This document shows, piece after piece, positions 1-7,729 of a stretch of 8,560 nucleotides of DNA. Origin of the DNA: an uncultured Clostridia bacterium (GTDB lineage Bacteria; Bacillota_A; Clostridia; Christensenellales; UBA3700). Position 1 is the first letter of the stretch; every line of letters starts with the position of its first letter. Made by a program: the position numbers and the translations under genes. The notes under the pieces are model-generated. The model did not search any database. It was not told the DNA's origin and saw only the letters and a list, made by a program, of their open reading frames with translations. The DNA lies in NCBI GenBank assembly GCA_946545105.1, contig CAMNMY010000025.1, forward strand, positions 1-8,560, given 5' to 3'.

Positions 1-3000
1 ATTCTTTATAGATTGTATTAAATCTGTATCTAAGAAGAATTTAATATCTTCAGGCTTTACTGCAAGGTATTGTTCTTGAGTTAATTTATCATCTTTAACC
101 ATTTGTTTCATAGCTTCATCTATATCATCTTTTGTATATGATTTAGAAAAATCTAATAATTCTAGAACTCTATGATATGCAGTACCAGCTTCTGGTGATG
201 TTTGTTTTTCCTCTACTGAGAAGAAATCATCTAGATTCTCTTCAATAATAATAGCTGGAGTATCTTCTTCGTCATCTATATCTTGTTTGTTAATTTGGGT
301 AACAGAATACCAAAGTGGAGATTCTGCACTATCCTTATAATCATAATTGTCTAATGTTAGTTCGGAAATCTTTGTGACAAAATCGTTATCCTCAATTACA
401 TAGTTTGAACTCTTTGCTTTTGTATTGTCATCCCATGGCTTCAATTCAAAGTCTATACATTCTTTATCAAAATACTTTGCTTTAAAATCTTGAATCTTAG
501 ATGATGCTATTCTCATCCAATCGTACATATCCGTTGCATCTTGAGGAAGTAGTAGTTCATCGCCTGATGCAGTTCTCTTTACAAGTTCTCCATATGCTGG
601 CAATTCGCTATTATCTGTACCTGTTATATACATATATTCTTTTGCTCTTGTCAAAGCAACATACAAAGCACGCATCATTTCTTCTTGCTCTTCTTTTTTC
701 TTAAGTGCTTGTGCGCATGTGTATGCAAGCCCAGTTGAATAGCTCAAAGACTCCTCATCAAAATGCTTAAATACAATGCCTGCATTCTTTTGCAAAATTA
801 CTTTATCTGTTTCATTCTTTTGGCCATGAGATATATCTACCAAGAATACTACTTTATATTGAAGCCCCTTACTTGCATGAATTGTAGCTGTTTTCACACA
901 GTTTTCAGACATATTATATACTTCTTTTGTAGAGTCAATTGAATCATATTCTCTATATGTAGATAAGAACTTTGAAATAGAAGAATTATATGCTTTGCCT
1001 CTAATATTCTTTATAAATGTTTTTATTTGATTTAGAGCAACATCACCATCTTCTTGAGCTAAAACATATTCATCGTATCTTGTTTCATCTATTATCTTTT
1101 CTAGCAAATCTGCAACTGACATAAATTGAGAATCAAATCTGTATTTCTCAATGCAATCCTTAAATTTATTAATCTTTTCAAAGATATCATCAGCTCTTTC
1201 ATATAAATCAAAAGCTTGATGGAAATAATCTAACTTTCCTTGCTCTCTAGGTGTAGCCTTGCTGATCTTTGCAAGTTCAGTTGGATTAAATCCACCAAAC
1301 ACACTTAATAGAACACTTGTTAGTGGAACATCTTGCTTATCATTATCAATAACATTCAATAAAGAGATCAATGTAGATATCTCACTACTCTTTGATTCAT
1401 TAATTGCGTTAGACATATCAATTGGTATTCCACATTGTCTAATTCTTGAAACAATATTCTCAACTTGTGATGATCTTGATCTAAACAAAATTGTTATATC
1501 ACTATATTTATATTTCTCACTTTCTATAAGCGCATTTATTTTATTAACAATATATTGAGCTTCTTTATCGTTACTATTTTGAGCTACTGTATAGTTATGG
1601 CCACTTATAGAATAAATGCCATCTTCTCCTAATTGATCTTGTGCTTGCTTTTCATCTTTTTTAAATACAGCAATCTGAACTCTAGTAACATTATCTTCTG
1701 CATTATTTCCAATAGGATTTAGCATTGCATTGTCCTTATAATTAATGCCACCAAATTCATCTGTCATATTAAACTTAAATACATCATTTGCAAAATCTAG
1801 AATACCTTGCTTGCTTCTAAAGTTAGTATTTAATTCAACAGCTAATCCCTCATTACTATCATTCAAGTACTTCTTATATCTTCCTAAAAATAGTGATGGG
1901 TCAGATAATCTAAACCCGTAGATACTTTGTTTTATGTCACCAACCATAAATAGATTCTTTCCATTAGAAATTTCTTTCATAATGTAATCTTGAAGTGGGT
2001 TAACATCTTGGCATTCATCCACAAACAAATAATTATATTTTGCTTGAAGTGCCTCTTTAACCTCTCCTGATTCTAAATCTAAAAGATTAGCGACAATTTG
2101 TTCTATATCATTGAAGTCTAATTTATTATCCGCCTTCTTTAATTCACTATAGGTAGAATCTACAAGCTTTATAATCTCAATGAACTTATCTACGAGTTTT
2201 CCATCAAATATAATATCTTTGTTTTCATTTTCAAAATCGTATTCAGCAATTTGTGCGCATAATCCATCGCCAACCAAGAAAGCCTTAATATCTTTGATTA
2301 AAGCCTCTACCTTACAGTATTGTTCAAGCTCTATAGAATCGACTTTATTCTTACCAGGCATTTTAATACTTATATCTATATTCTTGCATGCCGCTGGGAC
2401 ATCTACAACATCCAAACTCTCTAATTTAGATAAAACGTTATATATATCGTTGCTGATTCTTGTAAATTCATCTTTAGCAACGCCATCTGCTAATTTATCG
2501 ATTTCAAATCTTAGATTGTCAATTCCTTCTGTTTTATAATATTCAACTTCCTTTTTAAATTCTTCGAAATAGCCATTAATCAATTTGTTATTTAAGACGT
2601 CATTTAGATACATCTTCTTTGCATCTTGCTCTAGATAATCTAAATACTTCTTATTATTTCTAACAAACTTGTATGACTTTGTTAATGCATTCTTTAAATC
2701 TTCTTCTCCAAAGAATTTCAATAATCTCAAATAATTTTCATCTGGTGTATTGTTTAAATTGTTTAATACATTCTTTATCGCTTTTGCCAAAGATAAACTC
2801 GATTCATCCTCTTCCATAATTGTGTACGATGGATCAACATCTGCTAAATCAGAATATTCTCTAACAATATTTGAACATAGAGAATCGATAGTAGAGATAC
2901 TTGCTGTAGCAACATCTTCCATTTGCTCTTTTAAATTCTCTATCTTTTGATTTATCTCTTCTTTCTTCTTTGGATCTTTTTCTTTTGCATATTCATCTTT

Positions 3001-3270
3001 TTGCTTTTGAATTGCTTCAATCAAAGTCGCTGTCACTTGAATCTTTAAATCTTTTGCGGAAGCACGAGTAAATGTAACTATCATCATATTTGAGATAGGT
3101 TGTGGAACATTACAATTCGCAATTTCTCCAGAAACCAATTTGGCTACCTTTTGAGTCATAATGAAAGTCTTGCCGCTTCCAGCAGAAGCAGATACTAACA
3201 CATTTGAATCGATAGTGTTTATAGCTAAGTCTCTTTGTGCTTGATCTTTTGGTATTTGCTTTTCTTCCAC
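1..3270 (-). CDS. addA: AddA, ATP-dependent helicase/nuclease subunit A (C-terminus beyond window)
   Basis: Motor and nuclease subunit of the AddAB complex, which unwinds and resects double-strand breaks for RecA loading in the cytoplasm. I read the frame codon by codon: it is open for 1090 codons and runs off the left edge. UvrD/SF1A motifs appear in order: Walker A AGSGKT at residues 30-35, motif Ia VTFTRA, motif Ib TIDSLC (127-132), Walker B/motif II VDECQD (D418, E419), motif III VGDIKQSIYGFR, motif IV NTNFRS (R485), motif V TIHASKGLQ (H798, K801) and motif VI YVALTRAKE (R875). The RecB-family nuclease begins at GTAYH (1029-1033); its later catalytic Asp/Lys residues must lie off-window. 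Family members are about 1150-1240 aa, so roughly 100-150 residues are missing. The GTG start is the only plausible one between an in-frame stop at 3289-3291 and Walker A. It lies one base after the addB stop, implying translational coupling. The identification is firm. Confidence 0.96.
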   Translation of the reverse strand, partial: MEEKQIPKDQAQRDLAINTIDSNVLVSASAGSGKTFIMTQKVAKLVSGEIANCNVPQPISNMMIVTFTRASAKDLKIQVTATLIEAIQKQKDEYAKEKDPKKKEEINQKIENLKEQMEDVATASISTIDSLCSNIVREYSDLADVDPSYTIMEEDESSLSLAKAIKNVLNNLNNTPDENYLRLLKFFGEEDLKNALTKSYKFVRNNKKYLDYLEQDAKKMYLNDVLNNKLINGYFEEFKKEVEYYKTEGIDNLRFEIDKLADGVAKDEFTRISNDIYNVLSKLESLDVVDVPAACKNIDISIKMPGKNKVDSIELEQYCKVEALIKDIKAFLVGDGLCAQIAEYDFENENKDIIFDGKLVDKFIEIIKLVDSTYSELKKADNKLDFNDIEQIVANLLDLESGEVKEALQAKYNYLFVDECQDVNPLQDYIMKEISNGKNLFMVGDIKQSIYGFRLSDPSLFLGRYKKYLNDSNEGLAVELNTNFRSKQGILDFANDVFKFNMTDEFGGINYKDNAMLNPIGNNAEDNVTRVQIAVFKKDEKQAQDQLGEDGIYSISGHNYTVAQNSNDKEAQYIVNKINALIESEKYKYSDITILFRSRSSQVENIVSRIRQCGIPIDMSNAINESKSSEISTLISLLNVIDNDKQDVPLTSVLLSVFGGFNPTELAKISKATPREQGKLDYFHQAFDLYERADDIFEKINKFKDCIEKYRFDSQFMSVADLLEKIIDETRYDEYVLAQEDGDVALNQIKTFIKNIRGKAYNSSISKFLSTYREYDSIDSTKEVYNMSENCVKTATIHASKGLQYKVVFLVDISHGQKNETDKVILQKNAGIVFKHFDEESLSYSTGLAYTCAQALKKKEEQEEMMRALYVALTRAKEYMYITGTDNSELPAYGELVKRTASGDELLLPQDATDMYDWMRIASSKIQDFKAKYFDKECIDFELKPWDDNTKAKSSNYVIEDNDFVTKISELTLDNYDYKDSAESPLWYSVTQINKQDIDDEEDTPAIIIEENLDDFFSVEEKQTSPEAGTAYHRVLELLDFSKSYTKDDIDEAMKQMVKDDKLTQEQYLAVKPEDIKFFLDTDLIQSIKN

Positions 3271-3271
3271 T

Positions 3272-6200
3272 TTACTCTTCTTCTCCTCTCAATTTCTTTA
3301 GTAATTCCGAATTGGTACCTTTTACAGTTCTTATTTTTGCTAAATTGTCATCAATCTTACATATTGATCTATAATCGCAATATTGACATCTTTGTGCTTC
3401 TTTATCTTTATATGATTGTGGTGCAACTTTAATATTTCCAGAATTAATTTCGTTCGCAACCGTAACACTTAAATTCTCTACATAATTAAACAACTTATCG
3501 AAATCTTCTTTTGATAGCATTGTATTTCCTTGTTTTGTCGAATATGAACCACCTGATTTGCTAGGCTTATACTTAAATGGGAATAAGCTACTCTCTTTTT
3601 TCTCCGTAAGATTATCCATTGATGTATCCATATCCAACATTGCCTTAACACTATTAGATATCATTCCTACATATTGGACTCTTTCTTCTTTTGTATCTGA
3701 AGATATCTTGCTAGATAATGGTAAATAGAAAGCGCCAACAGGAACTTTTCCTCCATTCTTAACAATCGTGTCTAAATACACAATAATTTGTATCTTATTG
3801 CCATACATTACATCTCTAATTTCAATACTTGCTGAAGATTTAGATTTAGATTTGTAATCGACAATGAATGCTTCGTCATTATACGAATCAATTCTATCTA
3901 TCTTACCTGTTAACTTAATCTTCTTTCCTGTTCCTAAATCCAATTCAAGTGGCTTGAATGTTGCATCCTTGCCATCACCAATAACAGCTTCAAGTGCCAT
4001 TGGTTTAAATAAAGATGTTTTCATCTTTTCTACAAGTGTAGATATAGATTTAGCTGTTTCTTTCTTTAAATCATCTAAAACAATTTTGAATTCTTCATTG
4101 TTTAAATATTTATATTCTTCTCTATCAATAATATTTGTAATTGTATACACTACAAAATCATTAATTTGAGCTTCGCTCTTTGTATCATAATCTTTTTGTG
4201 AGAAGAACTTTTCAAAGCATTCGTGAATAATAGTACCCGTATCTGCGATATCAACGCCGAACTCTTCTCTCTTCTTTAGCTTCAAAATATATTGAGCATA
4301 ATATCTAAATGGACATCCTAAATATGATTCCAATCTTGATGGAGAAATTGATTCACTTATCAAATCCCAATCAACATTAATCTTGTCATCAATTTCATGA
4401 GATCCTTTTAAGATATCGTCAACTATTGTCTTATCTTTTAATTCTTTAACTGCCATTTGATACAAAGCATTGCAAACCTTCTTTGTTAAATCGCTTTCGT
4501 GTAACAAATTCTCATCGATACTCTTTCTTATAGCTATTAAGGATTCAAGTGCGTTTTTAGTTGCACCAACAAACTCAATATACTTTTCTTCATCCCATTT
4601 ATCATTTGGAGTATCAATAGCAACAGGTTCTGGATTTCCTTCTTTATCTACTTGGCCAATTATCTTGCATAGGCTATCAAGAGCGCTTGCTCTCTTTAAT
4701 TCATCACCTTCCATATCTTGAATTGGATATGAAACAACAAGCTTTTTCTTTGCCTTTAGAAGAGCCATCAATACATTTAATTTAGATTGTCTATTAGAAT
4801 CCTTAATTGTTGGGAATATAGATAGCTTTCCACATTGTTCCCAAACGTTTAAATCTTGAGATGTTAAAATAGAACTTTCTTGAATATCTTGTGGGAATAA
4901 TGCTTCGTTTGCACCGATAATAAAGATATAATCCTTTTTCTCGTATCTACTCTTTTGTAAATCACCTACATATACACAATCAATATACATTGGGATTGTT
5001 GTAATTGTTACAGACAATAATGTTGCTTCAAATACTTTAACGAATACATCTTTTGCCATCTTGCATTCACCAAGCATCTTCTCGTTTTCTAATTGCTCAA
5101 GTATTTGTGTTAACTTCTTATATGATTGAAGAGTAACACTACTTTCTATATCCATCTTTTGTTCTTGTTGTTGTGTAGCCAAATCTTCGCAAATCTTCTT
5201 TGCGTCAATCTTGTCTAAGAACGCACGGATAGCAGCTATCATCTCTTTAACATTTACCGCTTCTGTGAAATCTAAAGGCTTTAAAAGACTTAATAACTTT
5301 AATCTAATATCTTCCAAGACTTTGTCTTCTTCTATCTTGTTTTCAAATTTATTGAATTCAATGCCATTCTTTAAACAATAATTTTCGAATCTATTGATAT
5401 CATCTCTTTTTGCTATTACATCTCCAAAAGCTTTTAATAAAGCAAATACATCAGCTTGCAAGAAACTCTTATTCAATTTAATCTTTAGAGCAAGCATTAA
5501 TATCTTTGTGATTTTTTGATCAATAAGCTGAGCTTTTACATCAGTGAAATATGGAATATCATATTTTTTAAATATAGATGTAATAGTATCTGTGTATGTT
5601 GGGACATCACAACATATACATGCAATATCCTTATATCTTGCACCTTTGTGAATTAATAACTTAATTTGAGAAGCAAGTGCTTTAACTTCATTTTCAATAT
5701 TATTAGCAACTTGGATTTCAATTTCTTTTGCTTTTTCACTTCTATTTATTTTATTAAATCCAAATAATTCGCTTTGAATATCTTCATATATATTAGGCTT
5801 TAATTCTTCTTGTTTATACACTTCTTCGATATTCAAATTCGCAAACATACTCTCAAATTTACTCTTTAGATAATTTGGGAATATATATGAGTTATCGTTT
5901 TCAGAATATGGAATAGCAATATACTTTTTAGTTAAAGCATCATTGTTAAACATCTCTTTTAATATATTCAATTCAATTTGCGAGAAATTAAAAAACTCTG
6001 CAACGTAAATATTATAATCAGCATATTTATATTCTTTAACTGTATCATCATTTGAATCATTATATGCATGAATATAATTCTTTAACTTTTCAAGTTTAGA
6101 GATATAATCTTCTCTTGAATCCAATTCTTTTAAATATGAAGATAATATCAATTGAATGTCGCGAATCTTGTTTTTATATTTTTCGCTTACTGAATTTAGT

Positions 6201-6619
6201 AAATTGCCTAACGAATCAGGATTAATGCCGTTTGATCTTAGAGTGGTTATTAATCTTATCATTTCAACAGCAAATCCTGGATATTTTGCGCTGTTCTTAA
6301 AATATTCAAGTTTTGATTTATTGTCTTCAATAACCTTTCTAATCAACATTGTTTCTGTTTGTTGATTTAGTGAATTAACCGCTTCTCTACCTAAAATATT
6401 ATCTGCTAAATTTCTAAAAGAACAAACATCAATATTTGTCGAGCCTTCAATTTCTAATGCCTCTAAAATAAGCATTTGATATGAAACAACAATTCTATCT
6501 GGAACGATAAATAATTGCTTTATCTTAACGCCAGCTGCTTTTGCTTCATCATAATCTTGTTTAGCTCTTTCTAACAGATATTTACTATCGATTGTTTTTG
6601 TTAACAATAAATTTACCAT
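3272..6619 (-). CDS. addB: AddB, ATP-dependent helicase/nuclease subunit B (P-loop degenerate)
   Basis: Second subunit of AddAB: an inactive helicase-like scaffold, implicated in Chi recognition in the family, plus a RecB-type nuclease domain. At 1115 aa it is close to the usual ~1150. The N-terminus keeps the family pattern (QLFIVPDRIVVSYQ near residues 35-48), but the P-loop expected at residues 7-14 reads TKTIDSKY, so the Walker A is absent. A conserved FIIGANEALFP block lies near 566-576. The nuclease domain shows GTIIHE (H799), KIDRID (D908), VDYKSK (D921, K923) and QIIVY (Q944, Y948). Four cysteines, C769, C1078, C1081 and C1087 (one distant Cys, then C-x2-C-x5-C), match the AddB iron-sulfur staple. 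The ATG cannot be extended, since an in-frame TGA lies two codons upstream, and no Shine-Dalgarno precedes it. It is first in the operon with addA. The identification is firm; loss of nucleotide binding is inferred. Confidence 0.96.
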   Translation of the reverse strand: MVNLLLTKTIDSKYLLERAKQDYDEAKAAGVKIKQLFIVPDRIVVSYQMLILEALEIEGSTNIDVCSFRNLADNILGREAVNSLNQQTETMLIRKVIEDNKSKLEYFKNSAKYPGFAVEMIRLITTLRSNGINPDSLGNLLNSVSEKYKNKIRDIQLILSSYLKELDSREDYISKLEKLKNYIHAYNDSNDDTVKEYKYADYNIYVAEFFNFSQIELNILKEMFNNDALTKKYIAIPYSENDNSYIFPNYLKSKFESMFANLNIEEVYKQEELKPNIYEDIQSELFGFNKINRSEKAKEIEIQVANNIENEVKALASQIKLLIHKGARYKDIACICCDVPTYTDTITSIFKKYDIPYFTDVKAQLIDQKITKILMLALKIKLNKSFLQADVFALLKAFGDVIAKRDDINRFENYCLKNGIEFNKFENKIEEDKVLEDIRLKLLSLLKPLDFTEAVNVKEMIAAIRAFLDKIDAKKICEDLATQQQEQKMDIESSVTLQSYKKLTQILEQLENEKMLGECKMAKDVFVKVFEATLLSVTITTIPMYIDCVYVGDLQKSRYEKKDYIFIIGANEALFPQDIQESSILTSQDLNVWEQCGKLSIFPTIKDSNRQSKLNVLMALLKAKKKLVVSYPIQDMEGDELKRASALDSLCKIIGQVDKEGNPEPVAIDTPNDKWDEEKYIEFVGATKNALESLIAIRKSIDENLLHESDLTKKVCNALYQMAVKELKDKTIVDDILKGSHEIDDKINVDWDLISESISPSRLESYLGCPFRYYAQYILKLKKREEFGVDIADTGTIIHECFEKFFSQKDYDTKSEAQINDFVVYTITNIIDREEYKYLNNEEFKIVLDDLKKETAKSISTLVEKMKTSLFKPMALEAVIGDGKDATFKPLELDLGTGKKIKLTGKIDRIDSYNDEAFIVDYKSKSKSSASIEIRDVMYGNKIQIIVYLDTIVKNGGKVPVGAFYLPLSSKISSDTKEERVQYVGMISNSVKAMLDMDTSMDNLTEKKESSLFPFKYKPSKSGGSYSTKQGNTMLSKEDFDKLFNYVENLSVTVANEINSGNIKVAPQSYKDKEAQRCQYCDYRSICKIDDNLAKIRTVKGTNSELLKKLRGEEE
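3283..3287 (-). promoter_or_regulatory. Ribosome binding site of addA, inside the end of addB
   Basis: On the minus strand the last codons of addB contain AGGAG within a purine-rich run (GAGAGGAGAAGAAGAG), ending 12 nt before the addA GTG. The spacing is slightly long, but the run offers weaker alternatives nearer the start. It supports the GTG at 3270 as the true start and reinitiation by ribosomes finishing addB. Confidence 0.6.
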
Positions 6620-6625
6620 AACTCA

Positions 6626-6654
6626 ATTCTAACACACGTTATTTATTTTATAAA
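6626..6654 (-). promoter_or_regulatory. Candidate addBA promoter with extended -10, predicting a leaderless mRNA
   Basis: On the minus strand there is a TTTATA -35 (6654-6649, 4/6 consensus), a 17-nt spacer, and an extended -10 TG-T-TAGAAT with the hexamer at 6631-6626 (5/6). Only six bases (TGAGTT) separate the hexamer from the addB ATG, which places the start site on or beside the A of the ATG. This fits the lack of a ribosome binding site for addB, the only complete gene here without one. The promoter is predicted by motif only. Confidence 0.5.
6630..6641. promoter_or_regulatory. LexA-like inverted repeat over the addB -10 region
   Basis: TAAC-ACAC-GTTA is an inverted repeat with perfect 4-base arms and a 4-base centre. 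The core AAC-RNRY-GTT matches the Gram-positive LexA (DinR) box CGAAC-RNRY-GTTYC, but the outer G and the 3' YC bases are not conserved. It overlaps the extended -10 of addB, where a repressor would block transcription. The assignment is inferred; an AT-rich intergenic region can produce such a core by chance. Confidence 0.3.
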
Positions 6655-6684
6655 TATCGTATTTTAATAAAATCCCATTTTTGT

Positions 6685-6700
6685 CGCTTTTAACGCTTTT
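6685..6700. repeat. Short direct repeat CGCTTTT-AA-CGCTTTT
   Basis: Two copies of a 7-mer with a 9-bp period sit midway between the divergent addB and lipoprotein promoters, about 30 bp upstream of the addB -35. They could be half-sites of an activator or repressor, or chance. No known operator is recognised. Confidence 0.4.
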
Positions 6701-6729
6701 CATCACAATTGGCCGTAAATCAATATTAC

Positions 6730-6758
6730 TTTACAATATATATTGTATTTGTTAAAAT
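6730..6758 (+). promoter_or_regulatory. Promoter of the lipoprotein gene (near-consensus SigA type)
   Basis: TTTACA (-35, 6730-6735, 5/6), an exact 17-nt spacer, then an extended -10 TG-T-TAAAAT with the hexamer at 6753-6758 (5/6). The predicted start site is near 6765, giving a leader of about 23 nt with the ribosome binding site inside it. This is one of the two strongest promoter matches in the window. Confidence 0.7.
6732..6747. promoter_or_regulatory. 16-bp perfect palindrome overlapping the lipoprotein promoter
   Basis: TACAATATATATTGTA is its own reverse complement over 16 bp. It covers most of the -35 hexamer and the first part of the spacer of the rightward promoter, a classical operator position. 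It is AT-rich and does not clearly match a named operator, so a regulator is inferred only from symmetry and position. Confidence 0.4.
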
Positions 6759-6773
6759 TATCTCGAATTTATA

Positions 6774-6779
6774 AAAGGA
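6774..6779 (+). promoter_or_regulatory. Ribosome binding site deciding the lipoprotein start
   Basis: AAAGGA lies 8 nt before the ATG at 6788. An upstream in-frame TTG at 6743 would extend the protein by 15 residues, but it sits before the -10 box of the predicted promoter and so would not be in the transcript. The ATG also gives a signal peptide beginning MKK. Confidence 0.8.
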
Positions 6780-6787
6780 CAGGCAAA

Positions 6788-7660
6788 ATGAAAAAGATTA
6801 TATTATTATCAGTTGTAGTTGTTTTGATCGTCGCATTATCTTTAGTCGGATTTATGGGATGCGCTGGCAACACATCATTAACACAAATTTTCAGTGAATA
6901 CAATATTTGGCGTTCAGCTAAACTTCCTGAAGTATTTACTTATTCTATGTATAAAGGAACAGATACAACTTCTATTGGTACACTAACAATGAAAGTTGAG
7001 ACATTATCTAAAAACGCTACTTATTATTTAGGAAAAACAGGATTAGTTGAATCTTCTGAACAACTTTACGAGATTAACACAGAATCTGTTAACGAAACAT
7101 ATATGGCAACAACAACTCTAGAAACTTCAGATGGCACATATAGCAAAACAACAATCGCTATCTTCACTAAGAGCTATCAAATTCTTGGTTCTTATAGTTC
7201 TTTAAAGTCTCAAGATAAAGAAGAAAGTTTTGTTTCTAAAAACACAGATGGTAAGAAGTATAAATATAGATTAAGCAGCAACTGGGATGAAGAAAAATCA
7301 ATCAAGAATGGCAAATATGAAACAAGCCCATATTTTGATAACACAATGATTTATTATGTTGCAAGAAGTATGCCAGATGATTCTGCTTTTGCTAGTTACA
7401 CATTCAACATCTTTGATTTAGATAAAAATTCTAAAGAAAAAGTTTCTTTAACAAACTCTTTAGATAAAGGAACTGCAGTAAATGTTAATGGTCAAAGTGA
7501 TGCTATTAACAGTAAAACTATTACAATGAAGACTTCAGATTCATTACTTGGAACAACAAATAACATTTCTTGCAATGTTGCCTATGCAAAGATTAATGGA
7601 TACACAAATGTTATTACAAGAATCATTGAAGGCGAATACTACTACGTATTAAATGTTTAA
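6788..7660 (+). CDS. Predicted lipoprotein of unknown function
   Basis: I do not recognise the family of this 290-residue protein. Residues 1-24 form a type II signal peptide: MKK, then a long hydrophobic run rich in V/L/I, ending in GFMG before Cys25, the likely lipidated residue. The lipobox is imperfect, with Phe at -3. The mature part is rich in Ser, Thr, Asn and Lys with alternating hydrophobic residues, which suggests beta structure. A block at about 180-210 (SPYFDNTMIYYVARSMPDD) faintly resembles the DN-x-x-YY-x-R pattern of DUF3108/LolA-like folds; this is only an impression. No catalytic motif or further membrane segment is seen, and Cys262 is the only other cysteine. It would be anchored to the outer face of the cytoplasmic membrane. 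It has its own promoter, palindrome and terminator, and is divergent from addBA, so a shared function is not implied. Confidence 0.85.
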   Translation: MKKIILLSVVVVLIVALSLVGFMGCAGNTSLTQIFSEYNIWRSAKLPEVFTYSMYKGTDTTSIGTLTMKVETLSKNATYYLGKTGLVESSEQLYEINTESVNETYMATTTLETSDGTYSKTTIAIFTKSYQILGSYSSLKSQDKEESFVSKNTDGKKYKYRLSSNWDEEKSIKNGKYETSPYFDNTMIYYVARSMPDDSAFASYTFNIFDLDKNSKEKVSLTNSLDKGTAVNVNGQSDAINSKTITMKTSDSLLGTTNNISCNVAYAKINGYTNVITRIIEGEYYYVLNV

Positions 7661-7682
7661 TTAGATTAATCGCAAAAAAAAT

Positions 7683-7709
7683 TAGGACTGCAAATGATAT
7701 GCAGTCCTA
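7683..7709. terminator. Bidirectional terminator between the lipoprotein gene and rplI
   Basis: A 10-bp perfect stem (TAGGACTGCA with its complement) encloses a 7-nt loop. On the minus strand, serving rplI, it is followed by an eight-T run and is a strong intrinsic terminator. On the plus strand, serving the lipoprotein gene, the tail TATTTTATTTG is a fair U-tract. The two genes converge here. Confidence 0.88.
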
Positions 7710-7729
7710 TTTTATTTGTCTTGTTTTGC

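Noticed and set aside
1..3270. Frameshift or premature stop in addA, suspected because the frame has no closed ends within the window
   Set aside because: Reading every codon from 3270 down to 1 shows no stop. The gene is simply cut by the window edge and begins with GTG.
501..3432. Plus-strand open frames of 65-119 codons inside the addA/addB region
   Set aside because: They are antisense to the long, motif-rich minus-strand frames, have leucine/serine-rich low-complexity translations typical of shadows, and match no recognised family.
3864..6365. Plus-strand open frames of 69-101 codons inside addB
   Set aside because: They are shadows of the addB frame, with no ribosome binding sites and no recognisable product.
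6743..6787. TTG-initiated N-terminal extension of the lipoprotein
   Set aside because: The TTG lies upstream of the predicted -10 box, has no Shine-Dalgarno, and would bury the signal peptide behind a basic extension. The ATG at 6788 has AAAGGA at ideal spacing.
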